Positions 45,489 through 53,574 of a stretch of 64,000 bases of DNA are shown one piece after another; position 1 is the stretch's first letter; each line of letters starts with the position of its first letter. The position numbers were made by a program, and so were the translations under genes. The notes below the pieces were generated by a model. That model saw nothing but the letters and a program-made list of their open reading frames with translations. It did not search any database and was not told where the DNA came from. This DNA comes from Bradyrhizobium sp. cir1 (lineage in GTDB: Bacteria > Pseudomonadota > Alphaproteobacteria > Rhizobiales > Xanthobacteraceae), in the NCBI RefSeq assembly GCF_014198245.1, contig NZ_JACIHE010000027.1:21971-85970 (forward strand), given 5' to 3'.

Positions 45489-46312
45489 TGCGGCGCCGCG
45501 TTCAGCATGGGCCGGGCGACCGCGTTGGCCCCTAAGCCCCATTTGTCGAGAATGGCCTTGTAGGAGCCGTCGGCGATCATGGCGGTGAGCTTCTCGGTCA
45601 CCACCTCGCGCAAGGCGGCATCGTCCTTGCGGAACATGATGCCCTGATAGCCTTTGGCGAAGGCCTCGCCGACAATGCGGTACTTGCCGGGCTCCTGCGT
45701 CTGCGCATAAGGCAGCGTCTCGCTGCCCTGCACGGCGGCGTCGATGCGGCCCTGCTTGAGCTGGTTGCGGACGTCGATCGAGTTCTCGCCCGGAACATAC
45801 TGGATCGCCGGCTTGCCGGCAGGCTCGCAATTCTGCTTGCTCCACTTCTCGATCTCGACCGGGAAGCTGGTGCTGCGGGTGGTGCCGACCTTCTTGCCGC
45901 AGAGATCGGTCGCGGCCTTTGCTTCGCTCTCGGCCATCACGAAGAACTGCGGGCCGGTCGCGAGGTAGTCGACGAAATCGGCGGTCTCGCGCCGCGAGGC
46001 GCGGTCGGAGATGCCGGAGATGATGAAATCGGCGCGCTTGGTCTGAAGCGAGGGGATCAGCTCGGCGAACGGCGTCTCGCTCCAGACGATCTTGAGGCCG
46101 CCAAGCCGCTTGGCGAGCTCGTTCGCGAGATCGATGTCGAGCCCGACCAGCTCGTTGGTCGCGGGATCGCGATATTCCATCGGCGCGTAGGTGGAGTTGA
46201 CCGTGAGCTTTAGCGCGCCGGCCTGCTTGATCTCTGCCGGCAGTTCGGCGGCTTGCGCGGAGGTCACCGCAGCCAGCGTGGCAACAGCGAGAGAAAATGA
46301 GAGGCGTGTCAT
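45485..46312 (-). CDS. Amino-acid ABC transporter solute-binding protein (copy 2)
   Basis: 275 aa. Signal peptide ending near 'AQAAEL' (about residue 22), then a family 3 solute-binding fold with 'APMEYRDPATNELVGLDIDL', nearly the same pocket segment as in copy 1. Likely duplicated from a common ancestor and specialised for a related ligand, perhaps a different N-carbamoyl amino acid, hydantoin or enantiomer. Start taken at the ATG at 46312. Confidence 0.88.
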   Translation of the reverse strand: MTRLSFSLAVATLAAVTSAQAAELPAEIKQAGALKLTVNSTYAPMEYRDPATNELVGLDIDLANELAKRLGGLKIVWSETPFAELIPSLQTKRADFIISGISDRASRRETADFVDYLATGPQFFVMAESEAKAATDLCGKKVGTTRSTSFPVEIEKWSKQNCEPAGKPAIQYVPGENSIDVRNQLKQGRIDAAVQGSETLPYAQTQEPGKYRIVGEAFAKGYQGIMFRKDDAALREVVTEKLTAMIADGSYKAILDKWGLGANAVARPMLNAAPQ

Positions 46313-46362
46313 GTCAGCTCCTTTGCCCATGCCAGCTCCTTTGCCAGCGCCGTGCCACTTGC

Positions 46363-47319
46363 TCAGTCGGCGTCGAGAACGGCCGGCTCGATGACGCCGG
46401 CGCGTTCGGTGATCACCCTGTATTGCTCGGGCCGCCGGTGGGCGGCGAAGTTGAACATCTTGTCCTTGCCCTGGCGGCAGAGATCGAGATCGATGTCGGC
46501 GACGATCACTTCGTCGGCCAGCGTCTGCGCCTGCGCGACGATGCGGCCATTGGGATCGACGATGCAGGAGCCGCCGATCAGGCCGGATCCGTCCTCCTCG
46601 CCTGCCTTCGCCACCGAGATCGCCCAGGTCGCGTTCATGTAGGCGTTGGCCTGCGTCACCAGTGTCGAGTGGAAAGTGCGCAAGGCTCCGTCTTCCGTCG
46701 TGCCGCCATTGGGATCGTAGGCCGCCGAATTGTAGCCGATGCAGACGAGCTCGACGCCTTGCAGGCCGAGCACGCGCCAGGATTCTGGCCAGCGGCGATC
46801 GTTGCAGATCATCATGCCCATGATGGCATGGGCCCAGGCCGATCCGGCGCGGAACGCGGGAAAACCAAGGTCGCCATATTCGAAATAGCGTTTCTCGAGC
46901 TGCTGGTAGCGTGCACCCGGACGCGGCTCGACCGAGCCCGGCAGGTGCACCTTGCGATAGCGGCCGAGGATCTCGCCGTCGCGATCGACCAGGATGGCGC
47001 AATTGTAGCGCCGGCCGTCCGGCGTCAGCTCGGCATAGCCGACATAGAAGCCGACGCGCAGCGCACGCGCGCGGTCGAACAGTTTTGCCACCGCCGGGTT
47101 CGGCATGCCGCGCTCGAAATAGTGGTCGAGCGCCTCGCCTTCGAGCAGCCAGCGCGGAAAGAAGGTGGTGAAGGCAAGCTCCGGAAACACCACGAGACTC
47201 GCGCCGCGGCCGGCGGCCTCCTCCAGCAGCGCGAGCATCCGCACCAGCGTATGCTCGCGCGAGTCTGCTTTTTGCGTCGGCCCCATCTGGGCGGCGGCGG
47301 CGCGAAGGACACGAACCAA
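46363..47319 (-). CDS. N-carbamoyl-D-amino-acid hydrolase-like (nitrilase superfamily)
   Basis: 318 aa. The nitrilase triad is complete: Glu47 (FPELAFTTFFPRW), Lys123 (RYRKVHLPG) and Cys172 (MMICNDRRWPE). These contexts match Agrobacterium N-carbamoyl-D-amino-acid amidohydrolase closely, including 'QQLEKRYFEYGDLGFP'. It should release CO2, ammonia and a D-amino acid from its N-carbamoyl derivative. The best start is a TTG at 47319, preceded by GGAGG at five bases; another TTG lies four codons upstream inside that site. First gene of the minus-strand amide operon, divergent from a LysR gene. Confidence 0.88.
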   Translation of the reverse strand: MVRVLRAAAAQMGPTQKADSREHTLVRMLALLEEAAGRGASLVVFPELAFTTFFPRWLLEGEALDHYFERGMPNPAVAKLFDRARALRVGFYVGYAELTPDGRRYNCAILVDRDGEILGRYRKVHLPGSVEPRPGARYQQLEKRYFEYGDLGFPAFRAGSAWAHAIMGMMICNDRRWPESWRVLGLQGVELVCIGYNSAAYDPNGGTTEDGALRTFHSTLVTQANAYMNATWAISVAKAGEEDGSGLIGGSCIVDPNGRIVAQAQTLADEVIVADIDLDLCRQGKDKMFNFAAHRRPEQYRVITERAGVIEPAVLDAD

Positions 47320-47349
47320 GATTGCCTCCAATCTGTGCGCAGTGCTGCC

Positions 47350-47373
47350 TCAATGGGCGAATGAACCCATTGA
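47350..47373. promoter_or_regulatory. Perfect inverted repeat between the nitrilase and lysR genes
   Basis: TCAATGGG-N8-CCCATTGA, perfect 8-base arms and 24 bases in total, 31 bp before the TTG start of the nitrilase gene and about 100 bp before the divergent lysR start. Position and symmetry suit the recognition site of the adjacent LysR regulator for the amide-utilisation operon. Confidence 0.6.
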
Positions 47374-47470
47374 TGCAACGCGCAAATCCGCTGCCATTAC
47401 GCTGAAGCGGGGCTGCAAAATCAATTCGTTCTGTTATGATCTTTTGGCCCTGAGTATAACCGGCAGTGAT

Positions 47471-48397
47471 ATGAACCTGCGTCAGCTCGAGATCCTTCGC
47501 GCCGTCATCCGCCACCGCACGACGGTTGCGGCGGCGGACGAGTTGGCGCTGTCGCAGCCCGCGGTGAGCAATGCGCTGAAGATTATGGAAGCGCAGGCGG
47601 GCTTTGCGCTGTTCGAGCGCGTCAACAACCGGCTGTTTCCGACCGCGGAGGCGATGGCGCTCTACAAGGAGAGCGAGGCGATCTTCGCGTTGCACGCCAA
47701 GCTCGAGAGCCGCGTGCGCGACTTGCGCGAGAACCGCTCCGGGCATCTCGCCATCGTGGCGACACCGCCGCTGGCCTACAGCATCATTCCCTCCGCGCTG
47801 TCAGGCTTTTTGCGCCGTCGCCCGGAGACGCGCGTGTTCTTCGACGTGCGGCGCTATGAGGGCATCATCGAGGGCGTGCTCAGCCATGTCGCCGAGCTCG
47901 GCTTCGCGCTCGGGCTGACGCATCATCCCGGCATCGCACATGAGGTCGTGCACACCGGCGAGATGGTCTGCGTGCTGCCGCCGCAGCATCCGCTCGCCGA
48001 CCGGCCGGTGATCTCGGCCGCTGATCTCTCCGGCCTGCCCTTCATCGGGCTCGAACGCGGCACGCGGCTTGGCGAAGCCGTGCGCGACAGCTTCGCCCGT
48101 GCCGGCGCGCCATTCCAGCCAACCGTCGAGGTGCGCTACTGCAACACGGCCTGCGTGCTCGCTGCCGCCGGCGTCGGCGCCGCGGTGGTCGATCCGTTCT
48201 CGCCGCGGCAGAACGGCGGCAGCGGCCTCGTCGTCCGGCCGTTCACGCCGACAACGCACGCGGTCGCCTACATGCTGTGGTCGGAGGCCGAACCGCTGTC
48301 GCGCCTCGCCAAGGCCTTTCTCAACGAGGTGCGCAAGGAAAGCGCGCTGCTGGAGCCCACAGCGCCACACCAGCAACACGGGGCAGAAAGCGACTGA
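47471..48397 (+). CDS. LysR-type regulator of the amide-utilisation operon
   Basis: 308 aa. HTH at residues 1-58 ('MNLRQLEILRAVIRHRTTVA', 'LSQPAVSNALKIME'), linker helix, and a full co-inducer domain. The N-terminal pattern resembles GbpR/CysB-like regulators. I use the ATG at 47471 at the start of the domain. Divergent from the nitrilase/ABC/racemase genes, with a perfect palindrome between them. The amidotransferase gene follows 28 bp downstream in the same direction. Confidence 0.9.
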   Translation: MNLRQLEILRAVIRHRTTVAAADELALSQPAVSNALKIMEAQAGFALFERVNNRLFPTAEAMALYKESEAIFALHAKLESRVRDLRENRSGHLAIVATPPLAYSIIPSALSGFLRRRPETRVFFDVRRYEGIIEGVLSHVAELGFALGLTHHPGIAHEVVHTGEMVCVLPPQHPLADRPVISAADLSGLPFIGLERGTRLGEAVRDSFARAGAPFQPTVEVRYCNTACVLAAAGVGAAVVDPFSPRQNGGSGLVVRPFTPTTHAVAYMLWSEAEPLSRLAKAFLNEVRKESALLEPTAPHQQHGAESD

Positions 48398-48425
48398 GCT
48401 TCGCAACTTTTGACCTGGGGAGCAC

Positions 48426-49130
48426 ATGGCACGCATCACCATCATCGAGACCGGACAGGTTCCGCCAAAATATCGCGAGCAGCACGGCTCGTTTCCGGAC
48501 ATGTTCGAACGGATGATCCGCGTCGAGGATCCGACGGCGACGGTCGAGGTCGTCAGCATCCCCAATGGCGACGCGCTTCCCGACCCCGGCAAGCTCGAGG
48601 CCGTGCTGATCACGGGCGCAGCAGCCGGTGTTTATGACGGACTCGACTGGATCGCGCCGCTGGAGGACTTCGTCCGCAAGGCCTACACCAACAAGACACC
48701 GATGGTCGGCGTCTGCTTCGGCCATCAACTGATCGCGCAGGCGCTCGGCGGCACCGTGCGCAAATCCGAGAAGGGCTGGGGCATCGGCCGCCACGTCTAC
48801 CAGGTGCTGCCGGAGAACGGCGTCGTCGACGGCGAAGCGGTCGCCATCGCCGCCTCACATCAGGATCAGGTCATCGAGCCGCCAAATGACGCGCTGACGA
48901 TCCTCTCCTCCGACTTCACCCCGCATGCCGGCCTGCTCTATGCCAACGGCGCAACGCTGACGGTGCAGCCGCATCCGGAATTCGACGTGGCGTTCGCGGG
49001 AGTCTGCTGCGACCTGCGCGACGGCAAGGCGCCGGATGATGTCGTTGCCACGGCGCGGGCGTCGCTGGCGCAGCCGATGGATAATGCGAAGCTCGGCGGG
49101 GCGATCACGAGGTTTTTGGCGAAGCGGTGA
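48426..49130 (+). CDS. Class I glutamine amidotransferase-like protein
   Basis: 234 aa stand-alone GATase1 domain. Nucleophile elbow 'GVCFGHQ' with Cys97, and the His-x-Glu pair in 'VQPHPEF' near residue 186, so the catalytic triad is complete. No synthetase domain is attached. Similar stand-alone proteins hydrolyse gamma-glutamyl or other amide bonds, or supply ammonia to a partner. Downstream of the LysR gene, it could take part in the same nitrogen-release pathway. Confidence 0.87.
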   Translation: MARITIIETGQVPPKYREQHGSFPDMFERMIRVEDPTATVEVVSIPNGDALPDPGKLEAVLITGAAAGVYDGLDWIAPLEDFVRKAYTNKTPMVGVCFGHQLIAQALGGTVRKSEKGWGIGRHVYQVLPENGVVDGEAVAIAASHQDQVIEPPNDALTILSSDFTPHAGLLYANGATLTVQPHPEFDVAFAGVCCDLRDGKAPDDVVATARASLAQPMDNAKLGGAITRFLAKR

Positions 49131-49135
49131 CTTCA

Positions 49136-49300
49136 CCTCGCCCCGCTTGCGGGGAGAGGTCGGATTGCGCGCGGCGATGCGAAGCATCGTCCGAGCAATC
49201 CGGGTGAGGGGGCTCTCCGCGAGTCCGTCTGCCATCGAGTTTGCCGAGGCAGCCCCTCACCCCAACCCTCTCCCCGTAAGAACGGGGAGAGGGAGAGGAG
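49136..49300. repeat. Dispersed repeat with GGGGAGAG hairpins
   Basis: The sequence contains CCTCGCCCCGCTTGCGGGGAG at its left end, and at the right CCCTCTCCCCGT-AAGA-ACGGGGAGAGGG, a perfect 12-bp stem with a 4-base loop (49266-49293). The two ends are related to each other. I recognise the 'CCTCACCCCAACCCTCTCCCC' type as a widespread intergenic repeat of rhizobia. It separates two convergent genes and may serve as terminator for both. Confidence 0.8.
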
Positions 49301-49305
49301 GCAGT

Positions 49306-49773
49306 TCAGAACGGCTCCGTTCCCAGCCCCGGCACATCGGCCGGCCGTGGCCCCGGCGCTGCCCAGTGAAACCGGCGGTCCTTCTCCGCAATCATGATGT
49401 CGTTGATCGACGCCTCGCGGCGCTTCATCAGGCCGTGCTCGTCGAACTCCCACTGTTCGTTGCCGTAGGAGCGATACCACTGGCCGTTTGCATCGTGCCA
49501 TTCGTACTGGAAGCGCACCGCGATGCGGTTGCCGTCGAAGGCCCAGAGGTCCTTGATCAGGCGATAATCCTGCTCCTTCTCCCATTTGCGGGTGAGGAAG
49601 GCGACGATGGCCTCGCGGCCCTGAAACACTTCGGAGCGGTTGCGCCAGCGGCTGTCCTCGGTATAGGCGAGCGAGACCCGCACCGGATCGCGCGAATTCC
49701 AGGCGTCCTCGGCCATGCGCGCCTTTTGCGCGGCGGTCTCTCGGGTAAAAGGCGGAAGCGGCGGGCGCGACAT
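49306..49773 (-). CDS. DUF1348 / nuclear-transport-factor-2-like protein
   Basis: 155 aa. NTF2-like fold of the DUF1348 group: 'KARMAEDAWNSRDPVRVSLAY', 'DSRWRNRSEVFQGREAIV', and 'FQYEWHDANGQWYRSYGNEQW' are the characteristic blocks. These proteins are small and of unknown function, sometimes linked to steroid or aromatic metabolism. I start at the internal ATG at 49773, where the family usually begins. Confidence 0.85.
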   Translation of the reverse strand: MSRPPLPPFTRETAAQKARMAEDAWNSRDPVRVSLAYTEDSRWRNRSEVFQGREAIVAFLTRKWEKEQDYRLIKDLWAFDGNRIAVRFQYEWHDANGQWYRSYGNEQWEFDEHGLMKRREASINDIMIAEKDRRFHWAAPGPRPADVPGLGTEPF

Positions 49774-49866
49774 GATGGCCTCATCGGTTGGTCGGGGCCG
49801 CAATCTATCGCCGCAATTGGTGGAGTCGATAGGCCATCACAAATCGGGCGATCACTTAACGGGCGA

Positions 49867-50316
49867 TCAGGAAATCAAATCAGCCTTCATCAGGGTGCGG
49901 ATAGATTTCGGGATCGGCTGGGCGCGGCCGCCGCTGATGAAGGCGACGCGCACCTCGGCCTTGACCAGCACATCCTCGCCGCGCCGCACTTCCTGCGCCA
50001 GCATGATGGAAGCGCCCTTCACCGCGATCGGCCAGGTCACGACGTCGAGCACGTCGTCCATCCGGGCGGGCTTGAGGAAATCGAGATGCATCGAGCGCAC
50101 GACGAAGGCAAAGCCCGCGCCTTCCGTCTCGGTCGGCTCGAACAGCGCCTGCTGCTCGGCGCCCATCAGCCTGAGATGATTGGTGCGTCCGCGCTCCATG
50201 TAGCGCAGGTAATTGGCGTGATAGACGATGCCGGAAAAATCCGTGTCCTCGTAATAGACACGGACCTGCATGTGGTGGCGGCCGTCGCGGATCTCGCCGT
50301 CAAGATGGGCGGTCAT
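49867..50316 (-). CDS. ybgC: YbgC-type acyl-CoA thioesterase
   Basis: 149 aa. Hot-dog fold with the YbgC signature D-T-D-x-x-G-x-V-Y-H-x-x-Y near residues 24-36, followed by 'ERGRTNHLR'. It hydrolyses acyl-CoA or acyl-ACP and in many Proteobacteria heads the tol-pal cluster. Here the ruvCAB genes lie upstream on the same strand, as usual, but no tolQ follows: the next gene is the DUF1348 protein. The start overlaps the stop of a 51-aa gene (ATGA). Confidence 0.87.
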   Translation of the reverse strand: MTAHLDGEIRDGRHHMQVRVYYEDTDFSGIVYHANYLRYMERGRTNHLRLMGAEQQALFEPTETEGAGFAFVVRSMHLDFLKPARMDDVLDVVTWPIAVKGASIMLAQEVRRGEDVLVKAEVRVAFISGGRAQPIPKSIRTLMKADLIS

Positions 50317-50468
50317 TTCGGCTTAGAGCTTCTCTGTCTGCGAGCTTCCTCGAGAAACTCTTCCAAATTCCAAGGCACGACACGATCCGCCGCTACATCG
50401 ACCATCCCTTCGCGAATAGCAGATCTAAGCGCGCGCAGCTTCTCAATGTTTTTGGCGGCTCGTTCCAT
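50313..50468 (-). CDS. 51-aa ParD-like antitoxin-type protein, orphan
   Basis: Translated by hand: it starts MERAAKNIEKLRALRSAIRE and ends with a basic tail, with 'NLEEFLEEARRQR' before it. The pattern of an 'LRxxIREG' helix followed by a short acidic linker and a 'FLEEARxxR' helix resembles the C-terminal toxin-binding half of ParD/CopG antitoxins; the DNA-binding N-terminal half is missing. No ParE-like toxin gene is adjacent. It overlaps the ybgC start by 4 bp (ATGA), which strongly suggests that it is translated. The ribosome-binding site is weak. Confidence 0.55.
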   Translation of the reverse strand: MERAAKNIEKLRALRSAIREGMVDVAADRVVPWNLEEFLEEARRQRSSKPK

Positions 50469-50518
50469 TGTGCGATGCTAGCGCTTCAGCCGCCGCCGCA
50501 CAATCAGGCACAGCGATA

Positions 50519-51436
50519 CTACGCCACCACCGGCGCCCGCCCCAGCGTCACCTCGACGATCTCGGGCGGCACGCCGACCCGGACGGGCATGATGCTGCAA
50601 CCGAGGCCGCCGGAGATGATGACGTCGCATTTCAGCCTGACGTGACCATAGGCAAGCCGGATGCCCTGCTGCTTCGGGACGGCCGGCGACCAGCCGAGCA
50701 GGCGGACCTGGCCGCCATGGGTGTGGCCGGACAGTTGCAGCGCGACGCGTGCGGGCACGCGCGGCGCGATGTTGGGCTCGTGGGCGAGCAGGATCACCGG
50801 CGCATCGTCGGTGACCTTGGCAAGCGTCGCGGTGAGATCGTCGGCACCGAACCGCCCGGTGCTGCGGAAGCGGCGCGCCGGCAGGAAGGCAAGCTGATCG
50901 CCGAGCCCGGCGAGCCAGAAGGCGCGGCCGTCCTTGGTGAGGCGCACGGCGTCATTCTCGTAGACGGGAATGCCGGCCGTCTCCAAAGCGCGGTGGGCGA
51001 CCGTCGGCCCGTGCCCTGCCTGCTGCACGGCCCTGTCGACCCAATAGTCGTGATTGCCCATGACGGCGTGGACGCCGAGCGGCGCATTCAGGCCCGAAAG
51101 GACCCGCGCCCATTCGCTCGACGGAATGAAGCGCGTGACTTGGTGAAGGCCGGCCACATAATCGCCGAGCAACACGATGAGGTCGGGCTTCAGCGCGTTG
51201 GTGCGATCGACGATGCCTTCTATGCGCTCCAGCGACATCCAGGGATCGCAGGCATGGATGTCGGCGATCACGGCGATCTTCAGCGGAAAATCCGCCGGCC
51301 ATTGCCGCGGGGTCGGATGGTAGCGGGTGACGCGGAGCCGCAGCACGGGCTCGATCCCGACGCCATAGGCGGCGGTCGAGACGCCGAGGGCGGACAGGCC
51401 GCCGATGGAACGGATGAAGTGACGCCGTGTGATCAT
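50519..51436 (-). CDS. Calcineurin-like metallophosphoesterase, Tat-exported
   Basis: 305 aa. 'MITRRHFIRSIGGLSALG' is a twin-arginine signal. Metallophosphatase motifs are complete: 'IADIH' (first metal site), 'LLGDYV', 'MGNHDYW', and 'LSGHTHGGQ' near the C-terminus. These indicate a di-metal site of the YkuE/UDP-2,3-diacylglucosamine hydrolase-like group. A periplasmic phosphodiesterase acting on lipids or nucleotides is the usual assignment. Start at 51436 is used, since the longer frame adds a non-signal extension. Confidence 0.88.
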   Translation of the reverse strand: MITRRHFIRSIGGLSALGVSTAAYGVGIEPVLRLRVTRYHPTPRQWPADFPLKIAVIADIHACDPWMSLERIEGIVDRTNALKPDLIVLLGDYVAGLHQVTRFIPSSEWARVLSGLNAPLGVHAVMGNHDYWVDRAVQQAGHGPTVAHRALETAGIPVYENDAVRLTKDGRAFWLAGLGDQLAFLPARRFRSTGRFGADDLTATLAKVTDDAPVILLAHEPNIAPRVPARVALQLSGHTHGGQVRLLGWSPAVPKQQGIRLAYGHVRLKCDVIISGGLGCSIMPVRVGVPPEIVEVTLGRAPVVA

Positions 51437-51587
51437 GGAAGCCCGATGGTGATGCGGCGTCTTGATGATATCTGATTGGAGCGGAATTGGGGTGCGTTCG
51501 TGCAGACGGCAAGCATCCTCGTGCACACGCTCTGCACAAAGGTTACCGGAAGTTCATGACCAGCAGAGTTGCATGCGTGAACGCAGA

Positions 51588-52409
51588 TCAGTCGCCGCTC
51601 TCGTCTGCGCCGATCGGGCCCGAGTACGCCTGATGTCGCGTGAGCGCAGCAGAGCGCGCGCAGAGCAGAAGCCAAAGCGTTAACCACAGAAGCGGCACCG
51701 TCATCACCGGACCATCCAGGATCGCACCGATCAATACCAACGCGACCGGCGCAAACAACAAGGCGGTCACGGCGGTCCAGAACGCGTTCACGAGCGGCCG
51801 ACCGGAAACATTGGAGAAGACCTTGGCCGGCAATCGGGCGCGCACCAAAAACAGAAGCCAGATGGCAACGTAAGGCAAGAACAGCCAAAGCAGAACGCTC
51901 TGTACCTCCGATATCGGAATTATGATCGAGTCGGACCATGGCGGGTCATACCCACGCGCCAGTTCGGTCATGAAGGACAGATTGTAAGCAGGAATTTGCA
52001 GCAACCAGGCAGCGCTCGCGAGAGCAATGATCGACAAACCATGCTTTGGCGTCGACAGCTGCTTCAAGCTCCTCCCCCGGGTCCACCACAGAAAGCTGCA
52101 CCACGTAAGGCCCGACAGAAGCACCCCCGCCCCGGTATCGACGAAGCCCCACTTGCCGGTGCGGAGGCCATCCATGGAGCTGCGCCAAAGTTCATGAGGG
52201 CATCGATGATCCTGATCGCGGTTAGGGATTCCTGGCTCACACTCCAGCCCGGCTCTGATCCGCTCGGCCGCCTCCGCGTCGGTGTAGGCAGGCAAGTGCC
52301 AGCCGATTGCGACGGCTAATCCCCCGGCCAATGTCAGAAACAGCGCGAAATAGACGAGCCAGCGGCGAGATGGACCGCGATGGTTTTTGCTGTTGGCTCG
52401 CTCGGTCAT
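51588..52409 (-). CDS. Multi-span membrane protein, unknown, low GC
   Basis: 273 aa with a basic N-terminus and about six hydrophobic segments (residues about 17-37, 93-115, 127-145, 165-185, 205-232 and 235-255). One Cys-rich extracellular-looking loop between the first two (CEPGIPNRDQDHRCPHE) could form a disulfide. I recognise no family. Base composition is visibly lower than neighbouring genes (53-58 % GC on the lines I counted), suggesting acquisition. It sits between ruvB and the phosphoesterase gene, separating the usual ruvCAB-ybgC block. Confidence 0.7.
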   Translation of the reverse strand: MTERANSKNHRGPSRRWLVYFALFLTLAGGLAVAIGWHLPAYTDAEAAERIRAGLECEPGIPNRDQDHRCPHELWRSSMDGLRTGKWGFVDTGAGVLLSGLTWCSFLWWTRGRSLKQLSTPKHGLSIIALASAAWLLQIPAYNLSFMTELARGYDPPWSDSIIIPISEVQSVLLWLFLPYVAIWLLFLVRARLPAKVFSNVSGRPLVNAFWTAVTALLFAPVALVLIGAILDGPVMTVPLLWLTLWLLLCARSAALTRHQAYSGPIGADESGD

Positions 52410-52515
52410 TTATGCGCGATCGCTGCGGCATCAGATTGTCCGCGACGACCGCGTATCCGCCAACTGGGCCAAAATGCTGGCGGAGATTTGCAGTTCGTCA
52501 GCAGTTCGGAGCCAC

Positions 52516-53574
52516 TCAGTCATCGCTCTCGTCCGAGCCGAACAGGCCGAACTGTGCCGCCGCATCGCGCGAGGGCTCGGCGAGGCCGAGATGACGGAAG
52601 GCGTGCGAGGTGAGCAGCCGGCCGCGCGGGGTGCGCTGGAGATAGCCGCACTGGATCAGATAGGGCTCGATGATGTCCTCGATCGCATCGCGCGGCTCGG
52701 ACAGCGCCGCGGCCATGGTCTCGACACCGACGGGACCGCCGCCATAGTTGAGCGCGATGGTCGAGAGATAGCGACGGTCCATGGCATCCAGGCCCGCAGC
52801 GTCGACCTCGAGCGCGCTGAGCGCATGATCGGCGATCTTGCGGTCGATCGTATCGGCGTTCGCCGCCGAGGCAAAATCGCGCACACGGCGGAGCAGGCGC
52901 CCAGCGATGCGCGGCGTACCGCGGGCGCGGCGCGCGATCTCGTTGGCGCCGTCCGCGCTCATGCCGACATTGAGCACGCGCGCGCCGCGGCTGACGATGC
53001 TCTCGAGCTCCTCGATGGTGTAGAAATTGAGCCGGACCGGAATGCCGAAGCGGTCGCGCAAGGGATTGGTGAGGAGCCCTGCGCGCGTGGTGGCGCCGAC
53101 GAGGGTGAATTTCGACAGCTCGATCTTCACCGAGCGCGCCGCCGGGCCTTCACCGATGATGAGGTCGAGCTGGAAATCCTCCATCGCGGGATAGAGCACT
53201 TCTTCGACCGCGGGGCTAAGGCGATGGATCTCGTCGATGAAGAGCACGTCGCGCTCTTCGAGATTGGTGAGGAGCGCGGCGAGATCGCCGGCCTTGGCGA
53301 TCACCGGGCCCGACGTCGCGCGAAAGCCGACGCCGAGTTCTTTCGCCACGATCTGCGCCAGCGTGGTCTTGCCGAGGCCCGGAGGCCCTACGAACAGCAC
53401 GTGATCCAGCGCCTCGCCGCGCTTGCGCGCGGCTTCGATGAAGATCGAGAGGTTCTTGCGCGCCTGCTGCTGGCCGACGAAATCGGACAGCGATTGCGGA
53501 CGCAGCGCGGTGTCGCCGACATCGTCGCTGCGGCGCTCGGGCGACACCATGCGGCTGGCCTTGGGATCGCTCAC
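52516..53574 (-). CDS. ruvB: Holliday-junction branch-migration helicase RuvB
   Basis: 352 aa. AAA+ motor of the RuvAB complex. Walker A 'GPPGLGKTT', Walker B 'LFIDEIHRL', sensor 1 'LVGATTRAGLL', Arg-finger region 'PLRDRFGI', and the C-terminal winged helix ending 'TPRGRLLTSHAFRHL'. It pumps DNA through RuvA-bound junctions. It starts with GTG overlapping the ruvA stop (GTGA), so it is translationally coupled. Confidence 0.97.
   Translation of the reverse strand: MSDPKASRMVSPERRSDDVGDTALRPQSLSDFVGQQQARKNLSIFIEAARKRGEALDHVLFVGPPGLGKTTLAQIVAKELGVGFRATSGPVIAKAGDLAALLTNLEERDVLFIDEIHRLSPAVEEVLYPAMEDFQLDLIIGEGPAARSVKIELSKFTLVGATTRAGLLTNPLRDRFGIPVRLNFYTIEELESIVSRGARVLNVGMSADGANEIARRARGTPRIAGRLLRRVRDFASAANADTIDRKIADHALSALEVDAAGLDAMDRRYLSTIALNYGGGPVGVETMAAALSEPRDAIEDIIEPYLIQCGYLQRTPRGRLLTSHAFRHLGLAEPSRDAAAQFGLFGSDESDD

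Noticed and set aside
45485..47746. 753-aa fusion frame joining the binding protein with upstream sequence
   Set aside because: The extension beyond 46312 is the shadow of the nitrilase gene in another frame; the signal peptide and start at 46312 define the real protein.
49136..49300. CRISPR-like repeat
   Set aside because: Repeated GGGGAGAG blocks are inverted hairpin arms of one dispersed element, not regularly spaced direct repeats with unique spacers.
50313..50468. Complete toxin-antitoxin system
   Set aside because: Only an antitoxin-like C-terminal half is present. The neighbours are ybgC and a phosphoesterase; no ParE/RelE-type toxin can be read nearby.
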